Assembly (NCBI GenBank): GCA_023399455.1
Contig: JAEWPN010000108.1
Span: 1-9,514, forward strand
Direction of reading: 5' to 3'
Source of the DNA: Bacillota bacterium
Lineage (GTDB): Bacteria > Bacillota > Clostridia > Lachnospirales > Lachnospiraceae
DNA: 9,514 nt
A program made the position numbers and the translations under genes. A model generated the notes under the pieces. It saw nothing but the letters and a program-made list of their open reading frames with translations. It was not told the origin of the DNA and made no database searches. Shown here one piece after another: positions 1 through 6,934 of the stretch. Each line of letters starts with the position of its first letter. Positions within the stretch are counted from its first letter, which is position 1.

Positions 1-57
1 ATGGGTTCCGCATTTATGAGAATGAAAATAGAAGTGGATGATAAATTATTAAAGTAA
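1..57 (+). CDS. 3' end of an unidentified upstream gene (partial)
   Basis: Frame 1 is open from the first base to a TAA at 55-57 and would give the 18-residue C-terminus MGSAFMRMKIEVDDKLLK. The ATG at 1-3 is probably internal, since the gene would enter from the left. The 21-nt gap to the next start, with a good ribosome-binding site in it, fits an operon partner of the CoA-transferase. Frame 3 is also open up to a TGA at 39-41, so the reading frame is a preference, not a certainty. Too little is present to name a family. Confidence 0.4.
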   Translation: MGSAFMRMKIEVDDKLLK

Positions 58-65
58 CAGAAACT

Positions 66-70
66 GGAGG
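66..70 (+). promoter_or_regulatory. Shine-Dalgarno for the CoA-transferase; supports a TTG start
   Basis: GGAGG lies 8 nt before the TTG at 79-81. The nearer ATG at 72-74 is followed at once by TAA and cannot start the gene, so TTG is the best start. Confidence 0.75.
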
Positions 71-78
71 AATGTAAA

Positions 79-1275
79 TTGAATACTCATAAAGCCTTAG
101 AAGATATCAGAGTACTGGATCTTACAAGAGTAGTAGCAGGACCGTATAGTACGATGATTTTGGCAGACTTGGGAGCAGAAGTGATTAAGCTGGAAATACC
201 TGATAAAGGAGACGATACTAGAAATTATGCTCCGTACAAAAATGGCTCCAGTATGTATTTTGCAAACATTAATAGAAATAAAAAAAGCATTACCCTCAAC
301 CTTAAAACGGAAGAAGGAAGAGAGATTTTTAGAAAGCTTGTAAAAAAAGTAGATGTTATAGTAGAGAATTTCCGTCCCGGGGTAATGGATAAATTGGGCC
401 TGGGATATGAAGACCTGAAGAAGATCAATAATCAGATTATTTATGCTGCCGTATCCGGATTCGGAAGTTATGGCCCATATTCACAGCGTCCCGGATATGA
501 TATATTGGCGCAGGCTATGGGTGGATTGATGAGCCTGACGGGCTATCCCGAACTCCCGCCCATGCGGGCCGGCAATGCGATGGGGGATGTTCTGGGAGGA
601 CTGAATCTGACCATAGGCATTCTCGGTGCACTGCATGCGAGAAATATTACCGGTGCAGGGCAAATGGTAGATGTGGCACTGGTGGATTCGGTAGTGTCCA
701 GTTTGGATTCCGCTACACAGCGCTATTTTGAAAATGGAGAGATTCCGCAAAGAATAGGAAATCGTTATGCTCCTTGTGCACCCTACGATGTATTTCATGC
801 GAGGGACACGGAAATGATTATAGCTTGCGGCAATCAGGGGCTGTACGAGAAGCTTTGTGCGCTGATGGAAAGGATAGATTTAATAACGGATGAACGTTTT
901 GCCGTAATGGAAGACAGGGTAAAAAATAATGCCGAACTAAAGATAATTATCGAAGACTGGCTGAGTCATTACACGGCAAAAGAGGCTACCGATTTAATTC
1001 TAAAGGCAGGAATACCGGCAGGGCCTGTCTACAATTTGAAAGAGGTAAGTGAGGATGAACATATTGCGGACTACAGAGAAATGTTCGTGGAAATGGTCCA
1101 CCCGGAAATAGGCCCGATGAAGGTAAACGGTTGCGTGATAAAGCTATCGGATACAAAGCCGGAAGTAAAAGTGCCGGCGCCTCTTTTGGGAGAGCATAAT
1201 TTATATGTATATGAAGACATTTTAGGAATGTCCGATGATGACTTGGCTAAATTAAAACAACAAAAAGTTATTTAG
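79..1275 (+). CDS. CaiB/BaiF family (family III) CoA-transferase
   Basis: Cytoplasmic enzyme predicted to move coenzyme A from an acyl-CoA donor to a carboxylic acid. Its 398 residues match the usual family length of about 380-430. The N-terminal family block includes RVLDLTRVVAGPY (11-23) and LGAEVIKLE (31-39), followed by NRNKKSITLNL (66-76), ENFRPGVMDKLGLGY (96-110) and SGFGSYGPY (126-134). The GNAMGDVLGG block puts Asp170 where family III enzymes carry the aspartate that forms the acyl/CoA anhydride (Asp169 in formyl-CoA transferase). The protein should form the family's interlocked dimer. The start is TTG behind GGAGG. The stop is 14 nt before the CocE-like hydrolase gene, so the two are probably co-transcribed. 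Substrates are not readable: carnitine, bile acid, oxalate and aromatic acid enzymes all share these motifs, so no gene symbol is given. Confidence 0.93.
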   Translation: MNTHKALEDIRVLDLTRVVAGPYSTMILADLGAEVIKLEIPDKGDDTRNYAPYKNGSSMYFANINRNKKSITLNLKTEEGREIFRKLVKKVDVIVENFRPGVMDKLGLGYEDLKKINNQIIYAAVSGFGSYGPYSQRPGYDILAQAMGGLMSLTGYPELPPMRAGNAMGDVLGGLNLTIGILGALHARNITGAGQMVDVALVDSVVSSLDSATQRYFENGEIPQRIGNRYAPCAPYDVFHARDTEMIIACGNQGLYEKLCALMERIDLITDERFAVMEDRVKNNAELKIIIEDWLSHYTAKEATDLILKAGIPAGPVYNLKEVSEDEHIADYREMFVEMVHPEIGPMKVNGCVIKLSDTKPEVKVPAPLLGEHNLYVYEDILGMSDDDLAKLKQQKVI

Positions 1276-1289
1276 AAACCGGAGGGCTT

Positions 1290-2975
1290 ATGGAACAGAG
1301 CGAGATAAAAAAAGCAGACTACATATGCTCGTTGTATACTCAGCTGGATGCTCCATGTACACATAAAATAGGTGACGTGAGAGAAATATTATTGCCGATG
1401 CGGGATGGTGTATGTTTGAAAACAGATGTGCATTTTCCGAAGGATGTAAAAAGTGCGCCGGTAATATTGATGCGCTGCTGTTATACTGATATGGAAAGAG
1501 AGTTGCAGGTACATGCACAGGAATATTGTAAAAGAGGATATATATTTGTTGTTCAGTGGTGCCGGGGCATAGGCGGATCGCAGGGTAAATGGGAGCCTAA
1601 TGTAAATGAAAGACTTGACGGGATCGATACGGTGAATTGGATTAAGGCTCAAGACTTTGCAGAAGCTATAGGTTATTGGGGAAATTCTTACTTAGCCTAT
1701 ACAGGGTGGTGCATGGCTGATCAGGTGTCCGGGAAAGTGGCCTCCATGTATTTAGGCGTATATGGTACAGACAGATATACATCCGCGTATAAAGACGGTT
1801 TGTTCAGGCAGGATATTCTGACTGCCTGGGCGATGCAGAATGCGGGAACGCCAATTGAGGCGGATTATTTGGAGTCGTGCAGATTTAAACCGCAGATGAA
1901 GGTGGATGAGAAGCTGTGGGGTACTAAGCTTCCATGGTATAAGGACTGGATATGTAATGAGAGCAGAGAGAGCGACTATTGGAGCAGCGGCCTATGGAAA
2001 GAGCTGAAAGAAATTCCTTCCAGGGTCAGTATTCCGATTTTCATAAGAGAAGGGTGGTACGATCACCATTTGGGAAGTGCACTTGTAAGCTATCAAAGTC
2101 TGCCTGAGGAAACAAGAGAGCATTGCGTGCTGCAGATAGGACCTTGGAACCATAGCTATGGAATTGCTGTTGCAAAACATGATTTAAGCGATTTGGAAGA
2201 TGACAGCGTTTCTTCGCCTTTTTTATGGTTTGAGCAGACACTCAGAAAAAGAGAATTGCCTGAAAAGAAACTATCCTTCTATGTGATCGGGCAAAATAAG
2301 TGGGAAAGCTTAAATAACTATCCTGTTATATGCGACAAAATAAAGACCTTTTATCTGGCGGCAGGCAAGGAAGGTCGAGGTGCCTTAAGCCTCCGGGAAG
2401 AAGCCGGTGAGGATGCAAGAATAGAATATGAATATGATCCGGAGAATCCGGTATATTCTCATGGTGCGGAATCCTTATTTCACACAACACAGAGTGTAGG
2501 AAGTTTGGTTCAACCGTTATGCGGGTATAGGGATGATGTGATCAGCTTCGTATCGCCGTCTATAGAAAAGGAGCTTTTTATATGCGGTCGTATCAATGTG
2601 AAATTACATGTGAGTTCCGATGCACAGGACACAGCTTTTACTGCAAAAATATCGGAGGTTTTTCCGGATGGTGAAGCAGTGAATATAAGAGGAAGCATTA
2701 CCACTCTTGCTTACCGTAATAATGCTTCCACAGCAATGAAATATATGCCGGGAAATGTGGTGGAAATTAATTTGGAGATGTGGGATATTGCATGGAAGCT
2801 TCAAGAAGGCTCCTGTCTTCGTCTCGATGTTTCTTCTTCTGATTTTCCCCAATATGCAGTTCATAGTAATTATGCAGGCAACTGGGCGAAATGTATGAAA
2901 ACAAAGAAAGCGAGACAAAATATTTATATGGGCAAGAATTATCAATCCGTTATCGAATTGCCCTTGCTGGACTGA
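1290..2975 (+). CDS. CocE/NonD family serine hydrolase (peptidase S15-like)
   Basis: Predicted cytoplasmic alpha/beta hydrolase of 561 residues. Relatives include cocaine esterase, X-Pro dipeptidyl-peptidases and glutaryl-7-ACA acylases, which split esters or amides. The hydrolase domain spans roughly residues 28-310, with the early signature ILLPMRDGVCLKTDV (33-47) and the oxyanion-side block VVQWCRGIGGSQGKW (87-101). The triad is visible: Ser133 in YWGNSYLAY, Asp258 in REGWYDHHLG, His288 in IGPWNHSYG. Residues from about 320 to 555 fit the C-terminal jelly-roll (PepX_C-like) domain. No signal peptide or membrane segment is seen. The usual GxSYxG nucleophile motif is GNSYLA here, with Ala in place of the last Gly. 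ATG follows GGAGGG (1281-1286) at a 3-nt spacing, which is rather short. It is the second gene after the CoA-transferase and is closed by a terminator. The substrate is unknown. Confidence 0.9.
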   Translation: MEQSEIKKADYICSLYTQLDAPCTHKIGDVREILLPMRDGVCLKTDVHFPKDVKSAPVILMRCCYTDMERELQVHAQEYCKRGYIFVVQWCRGIGGSQGKWEPNVNERLDGIDTVNWIKAQDFAEAIGYWGNSYLAYTGWCMADQVSGKVASMYLGVYGTDRYTSAYKDGLFRQDILTAWAMQNAGTPIEADYLESCRFKPQMKVDEKLWGTKLPWYKDWICNESRESDYWSSGLWKELKEIPSRVSIPIFIREGWYDHHLGSALVSYQSLPEETREHCVLQIGPWNHSYGIAVAKHDLSDLEDDSVSSPFLWFEQTLRKRELPEKKLSFYVIGQNKWESLNNYPVICDKIKTFYLAAGKEGRGALSLREEAGEDARIEYEYDPENPVYSHGAESLFHTTQSVGSLVQPLCGYRDDVISFVSPSIEKELFICGRINVKLHVSSDAQDTAFTAKISEVFPDGEAVNIRGSITTLAYRNNASTAMKYMPGNVVEINLEMWDIAWKLQEGSCLRLDVSSSDFPQYAVHSNYAGNWAKCMKTKKARQNIYMGKNYQSVIELPLLD

Positions 2976-3004
2976 TTGGACGGTAAACGTATAGTGGGTA
3001 ATTA

Positions 3005-3031
3005 GTTACTGATAAGGTCGTGAACAGTAAC
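3005..3031. repeat. Short inverted repeat, 7-bp stem with 13-nt loop
   Basis: GTTACTG (3005-3011) and CAGTAAC (3025-3031) are exact reverse complements. The right arm sits in GTGAACAGTAAC. It lies between the hydrolase stop and the terminator and has no T-run of its own, so it is not itself a terminator. Confidence 0.45.
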
Positions 3032-3044
3032 GGTAATCAAAAGT

Positions 3045-3088
3045 AAAACTTATCTCAATACTAAAAAATATTGAAGATAAGTTTTTTT
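3045..3088 (+). terminator. Rho-independent terminator of the CoA-transferase/hydrolase operon
   Basis: The left arm AAAACTTATCTCAATA (3045-3060) pairs with TATTGAAGATAAGTTTT (from 3069). There is one bulged A and an 8-nt loop (3061-3068), and the right arm runs into seven Ts (3082-3088). The stem is A/T-rich but long. It separates the catabolic pair from rsmA. Confidence 0.85.
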
Positions 3089-3091
3089 CTG

Positions 3092-3120
3092 TTTATTATA
3101 TAACTGTAAGATGATATGAT
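3092..3120 (+). promoter_or_regulatory. Candidate weak sigma-A promoter for rsmA
   Basis: TATGAT at 3115-3120 is one mismatch from TATAAT and stands 32 nt before the rsmA ATG, just beyond the preceding terminator. The hexamer 17 bp upstream, TTTATT (3092-3097), is a poor -35. The position is reasonable but the match is weak. Confidence 0.4.
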
Positions 3121-3152
3121 GAAACAACATAATTAAATGATGGAGAATAAAG

Positions 3153-4013
3153 ATGGCCACCTTAGGAACCCCCACGAATACAATAGAAATACTAAAAAAA
3201 TATAATTTCAATTTCCAAAAAAAATTCGGACAGAATTTTCTTATCGATAGTCATGTATTAGAGAAAATTATAGCAGCCTCCGGAGTCACGAAAGAGGACT
3301 GTGTGCTGGAAATAGGTCCCGGCATCGGAACGATGACCCAATATTTGGCGGAGAACGCGAGAGAAGTGGTTGCAGTGGAGATAGACAAGGCCCTTATACC
3401 AATACTTAACGATACTTTGTCTGAATATGACAATGTAACGATCATAAATGAGGACATCCTGAAAGTGGATGTTAATCGTATTGTACAGGAAAAAAATGGA
3501 GGAAAGGCCATAAAGGTGGTTGCAAATCTTCCATACTATATTACTACGCCCATTATTATGGGACTGTTTGAAAGCCATGTTCCGCTTGAGAGCATTACGA
3601 TTATGGTACAGAAGGAGGTGGCGGACCGCATGCAGGTCGGTCCCGGAACGAAGGATTACGGAGCACTATCCCTTGCTGTGCAGTATTATGCGAAGCCGGA
3701 AGTAATGATTCAGGTACCGCCTACCTGCTTTATGCCTAAACCGAGCGTAGGAAGCACGGTAATCAAGCTGACCAGATACGAAAGGCCTCCGGTGGAGGCG
3801 GACGATGAGAACTTCATGTTTTCGCTTATACGTGCCTCCTTTAACCAGAGACGCAAAACGTTAGTGAACGGTCTTACCAATGCGACGAATCTAAAAACAG
3901 GAAAAGCCGATGTGCTTAAAGCGCTGGAAGAGATGAAACTACCCTCTGCGATTCGGGGAGAAGCGCTTACTTTGGCGCAGTTTGCCCGGCTTAGCAACCT
4001 GCTTTCCCGATAA
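3153..4013 (+). CDS. rsmA: 16S rRNA (adenine-N6,N6)-dimethyltransferase RsmA/KsgA
   Basis: Uses S-adenosylmethionine to dimethylate the two adjacent adenines in the 3'-terminal hairpin of 16S rRNA (A1518/A1519 in E. coli numbering) during small-subunit maturation. Loss of the enzyme gives kasugamycin resistance. The 286 residues match the family length. Visible motifs are KKFGQNFL (23-30), SAM motif I EIGPGIGT (53-60), the acidic ribose-binding position in VEIDKAL (75-81), NEDIL (99-103), catalytic motif IV NLPYYI (125-130), MVQKEVADRM in the mid region, and the C-terminal-domain block SFNQRRKTLVNGL. The ATG has GGAG at 3142-3145, 7 nt upstream. In many Firmicutes the gene follows rnmV; here it follows an unrelated operon and a terminator. 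Confidence 0.97.
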   Translation: MATLGTPTNTIEILKKYNFNFQKKFGQNFLIDSHVLEKIIAASGVTKEDCVLEIGPGIGTMTQYLAENAREVVAVEIDKALIPILNDTLSEYDNVTIINEDILKVDVNRIVQEKNGGKAIKVVANLPYYITTPIIMGLFESHVPLESITIMVQKEVADRMQVGPGTKDYGALSLAVQYYAKPEVMIQVPPTCFMPKPSVGSTVIKLTRYERPPVEADDENFMFSLIRASFNQRRKTLVNGLTNATNLKTGKADVLKALEEMKLPSAIRGEALTLAQFARLSNLLSR

Positions 4014-4041
4014 TATTTGTTTTTTGGGAAAATAACACAAG

Positions 4042-4101
4042 ATATATGGATAAGTTTAGAAAAAAATCGCCATATATAGAGAAAAATCCTGATATTTTTT
4101 T
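4042..4101 (+). terminator. Possible weak end of the rsmA transcript
   Basis: ATATATGG (4042-4049) and CCATATAT (4070-4077) form an exact 8-bp stem around a 20-nt loop, but no T-run follows directly. Next comes an A/T-only hairpin, AAAAAT (4082-4087) with ATTTTT (4094-4099), running into a T-tract ending at 4101. Neither is a good intrinsic terminator, so partial read-through from rsmA into the next gene is possible. Confidence 0.3.
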
Positions 4102-4128
4102 GACATTAATTATCTCGTATGGTAAACT
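4100..4128 (+). promoter_or_regulatory. Strong sigma-A promoter for the TPR/pseudo-AAA+ gene and glgB
   Basis: A perfect -35 TTGACA (4100-4105), a 17-bp spacer and TAAACT (4123-4128, 4 of 6) are present. TG at 4120-4121 gives an extended -10, and the A/T-rich stretch 4081-4100 could act as an UP element. The start point should be near 4134-4136, leaving a leader of about 68 nt. It is the only clear promoter before glgB. Confidence 0.8.
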
Positions 4129-4190
4129 TAGAAAATGAAAATAGGGATATTATGCTGTCTTTTGTCAGATGGGAAAAATGAATTAATTAT

Positions 4191-4197
4191 GAGGTGA
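4191..4197 (+). promoter_or_regulatory. Shine-Dalgarno that fixes the TTG start at 4203
   Basis: GAGGTGA matches the anti-SD core over seven bases and is 5 nt from TTG (4203-4205). The longer in-frame GTG at 4194-4196 lies inside this SD and has no SD of its own, so TTG is preferred. Confidence 0.75.
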
Positions 4198-4202
4198 GTA
4201 CC

Positions 4203-6917
4203 TTGGATAAGTACGAATATAAAGTACGGGCGGAGGAAATAAAAGCACTGATCGCGGAGGGAGAATTCGCGGAGGCGGTAAAGATTGCTGATACGATTGA
4301 CTGGAGGAGAGTCAAGAGTGTCATGATGCTTTGCACAATCAGCGACTTATACAAGATAAACCGCCGATTTCAAGAAAGTAAAGATATTTTGTTAATGGCA
4401 TACGAGCGCCATCCGGGCGGTCGTCTTATTGTGTATTCTTTGTGCGAGTTGTCCGTGAAAATGGGGGAATATGTGCAGGCGATCGAGTATTATAAAGAAT
4501 TCGTGCAGATTGCGCCTAAGGATACGGGAAGATATATATTGCAGTATAAGCTGTATGAGGCGCAGGATGTCAGCTTAGAGGAGCGCATCGCTGTATTGGA
4601 GGAATTCAAGAAGCGGGATTATCGGGAAAAATGGGCGTATGAATTGGCTTATTTATATCATAGAGTGGGGCTTGAGACAAAATGCGTGGAAGAATGCGAC
4701 GAAATGATTCTCTGGTTCGGAGAAGGCAGATACGTTATAAAAGCGTTGGAATTAAAACAGCTTCACCATGCCCTGACGCCCGACCAGCAGGAAAAGTATC
4801 TTCTGTTTAAGCGGGAGAGGGAGATTCAGGAAGCTCAGCTGGCGGCGAGAGAGAAGCAGCAGGAAGAGGAAAGTGCTAAGATTGCAGAATTCCCTGAATA
4901 TACCGCCCAGAATAATGACAACGATGAGGAAGAGGAAGAATTCCGGGTAAAGACGGTGGATGTAGGACAATATAACACCATTAATCTGCAGAAGGAACTG
5001 GCAAAGAGTATGAAAGAGCTTTTGGGCGAAGATGCTCAGAGCAATACGATGGAAACACCTCATACTTCTTCTGTTAACTTTGCATCTTTTCATGAGGAAT
5101 CAGAGCCCTCCGTACAGTCCACGCCGGCAGTACCGCATGTTGCGGCTATACATCCTGTTTTGGGCGCACAGAATACTGCGGCAGACCATTCTGCTTTAAA
5201 TGTACAGAATATTCCGGCCGCACCTTCACCCTCCGCTTCGGACATACCGCCGCAGCCTCCGCAGTCACAGTCCGCGGAAGAACAGACGGCAATGGAGGAA
5301 GTATTTTTCGAGGATGTAAAGGACATTCTTTTAGAGGACACGAAGGAAATAAATATAAAAGAAGTGAGCTCCGGTAATTTAAGCGATACGAAGGAGCTCC
5401 ATCCGGGAAGAAGAGTCATATACCCGGCAGTGGTGTCTTCCGTATCCATTCCGCCCACGCCTGCGCCTATGCAGTCCATCCCATCTCATCAGCTTAAGGC
5501 AACGATAAAGCCGTCAGGCTTTGAACAGATGCTTTCCCAGGAATACGATGGCCAGATTAGCCTGGCAGTACCTGAGGGGAACCAGCTCGAGAAGCAGATT
5601 ACCGGTCAGATGAACATTACGGATATCATGGCCGAGTGGGAGAAGATGAAGAAGGAGAACAAAGAAAAGCGCAGCGAGGACGTGCGCAGACGTGTGGAGC
5701 AGCACACGGGCAATATGTTTTCCGAATTCGATGAAGCTACCAAAAAAGGTTTGCTAGAGCAGCTGGAAAAGGCTGTTGTAGAGGCTATTTTGAAGGAGGC
5801 AGGTAAGAAATCAGTAAATCCTGAAGAAATACCGGATGCGAGATTATCGGATATGGTAGTGGCGGCGGAAAAATCGGCAATGCAGTCTACAAGTGACGAT
5901 GCGGATACCGGCAGTGAAAATAATGAGGTTGAGGAACCGGCAGTTCAGGCAGAAGAAGCTACTCAGGCAGTTACCTTACCGCAAGAACCTGTGACACCTC
6001 AGGCGTTAGAAGAAATAGAGACAGATACGCAAGTGCCGGAGGCCGTCCCTTTAGAGGATAAAAATGATGCGGATCAAATCATCGATTTAGAGACGGTTTC
6101 TCTCGGGATGGAGCCGACAAATACGGCGGAGAGGGTTGTAGGCATGGTAGAGGATGCTAATAGGCTGCGTCCTTTATCCAATGAGGAAAAAGAACTATTC
6201 GGTAATTTCATTTATAATAAAAAGGCGAAGGAACAGATTATACAGGCAGTAGATACCATGAGTATGGATGCATTTACCGACAATGTGATCATCACAGGAG
6301 AAGAAGGAACGGGAACTATCGAACTGGCGAAGAACCTTATCCGTATGATGCAGATGTCGGACAGCAATTTTTCCGGTAAGGTGGCTAAGATTTCAGGAGC
6401 TACCCTGAAAAAGAAAAATGTGGAGGAAACTCTTTCGCACTTGACCGACGGAGCACTTATCATCGAGCGTGCCACGGAAATGTCCAGTGCTACGGCAGCG
6501 GATTTAAAAAATGCATTGTCTAAGGAAAACAGCGGTCTTCTCGTTATCATGGAGGGCAAAAAAGATGAAATGAATATTTTCTTGAGAAAGAATCATATAC
6601 TGTCAGAGAATTTCAATGCCAGAATCGATATCGAGGCTCTTGGCGACCATGCTCTTGTAGAATATGCCAAGCAGTATGCGGAGGAGATGGAATATACTAT
6701 CGATAACCTCGGAATACTGGCACTCCATACGAGAATTGCAGATATGCAGACAAGCGATCACGAGGTGACTGTAGCAGAGGTGAAGGAGCTGGTGGACGAT
6801 GCGATTTATTTTGCAGACAAGAAGAACCTGCGGCACTTGTGCGATATTCTTGTAGGCAAGAGGTATGACGAAGAGGATATGATTATCCTTCGGGAAAATG
6901 ACTTCATGCACTATTAA
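4203..6917 (+). CDS. TPR-repeat protein with degenerate C-terminal AAA+ (CbbX/SpoVK-like) domain
   Basis: A 904-residue protein in three parts (numbered from the TTG). Residues about 5-190 are alpha-helical TPR-like repeats, e.g. [20 protein letters not shown], a likely protein-binding scaffold. A charged helix (about 195-228) and a low-complexity linker rich in Glu, Pro, Ala, Gln and Ser follow (about 229-650), interrupted by a helical island (about 437-535) containing [19 protein letters not shown]. Residues about 655-904 have the order of a CbbX-type AAA+ module: a P-loop-like [15 protein letters not shown], a Walker-B-like GALIIERA, then [12 protein letters not shown] and FNARID where the family has LVVILAGYPDEM and RSR-F/I. 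The P-loop Lys and Thr/Ser are replaced by Thr705-Ile706, and the Walker B Asp-Glu by Glu-Arg, so ATP hydrolysis is unlikely. No signal peptide or membrane helix is seen. glgB follows after 17 bp. Function unknown; the AAA+ kinship is inferred from motif order. Confidence 0.85.
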   Translation: MDKYEYKVRAEEIKALIAEGEFAEAVKIADTIDWRRVKSVMMLCTISDLYKINRRFQESKDILLMAYERHPGGRLIVYSLCELSVKMGEYVQAIEYYKEFVQIAPKDTGRYILQYKLYEAQDVSLEERIAVLEEFKKRDYREKWAYELAYLYHRVGLETKCVEECDEMILWFGEGRYVIKALELKQLHHALTPDQQEKYLLFKREREIQEAQLAAREKQQEEESAKIAEFPEYTAQNNDNDEEEEEFRVKTVDVGQYNTINLQKELAKSMKELLGEDAQSNTMETPHTSSVNFASFHEESEPSVQSTPAVPHVAAIHPVLGAQNTAADHSALNVQNIPAAPSPSASDIPPQPPQSQSAEEQTAMEEVFFEDVKDILLEDTKEINIKEVSSGNLSDTKELHPGRRVIYPAVVSSVSIPPTPAPMQSIPSHQLKATIKPSGFEQMLSQEYDGQISLAVPEGNQLEKQITGQMNITDIMAEWEKMKKENKEKRSEDVRRRVEQHTGNMFSEFDEATKKGLLEQLEKAVVEAILKEAGKKSVNPEEIPDARLSDMVVAAEKSAMQSTSDDADTGSENNEVEEPAVQAEEATQAVTLPQEPVTPQALEEIETDTQVPEAVPLEDKNDADQIIDLETVSLGMEPTNTAERVVGMVEDANRLRPLSNEEKELFGNFIYNKKAKEQIIQAVDTMSMDAFTDNVIITGEEGTGTIELAKNLIRMMQMSDSNFSGKVAKISGATLKKKNVEETLSHLTDGALIIERATEMSSATAADLKNALSKENSGLLVIMEGKKDEMNIFLRKNHILSENFNARIDIEALGDHALVEYAKQYAEEMEYTIDNLGILALHTRIADMQTSDHEVTVAEVKELVDDAIYFADKKNLRHLCDILVGKRYDEEDMIILRENDFMHY

Positions 6918-6920
6918 ATT

Positions 6921-6928
6921 AAAGGGGG
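6921..6928 (+). promoter_or_regulatory. Shine-Dalgarno that fixes the glgB ATG
   Basis: AAAGGGGG stands 6 nt before ATG 6935-6937. The upstream in-frame TTG at 6929-6931 touches the SD directly and is too close to be used. Confidence 0.75.
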
Positions 6929-6934
6929 TTGCCT

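Noticed and set aside
79..1275. Naming the CoA-transferase baiF, caiB or frc
   Set aside because: The visible motifs are family-wide; nothing fixes the substrate, and no bile-acid, carnitine or oxalate genes are beside it.
3520..3705. 61-codon plus-strand frame inside rsmA
   Set aside because: It is out of frame within the rsmA catalytic region and Arg/Leu-rich, typical of a shadow frame.
4194..4202. GTG at 4194 as the start of the TPR/pseudo-AAA+ gene
   Set aside because: It lies inside the GAGGTGA Shine-Dalgarno and has none of its own; TTG 4203 is correctly spaced.
6929..6934. TTG at 6929 as the glgB start
   Set aside because: It abuts the SD with no spacer; ATG 6935 has a 6-nt spacing.
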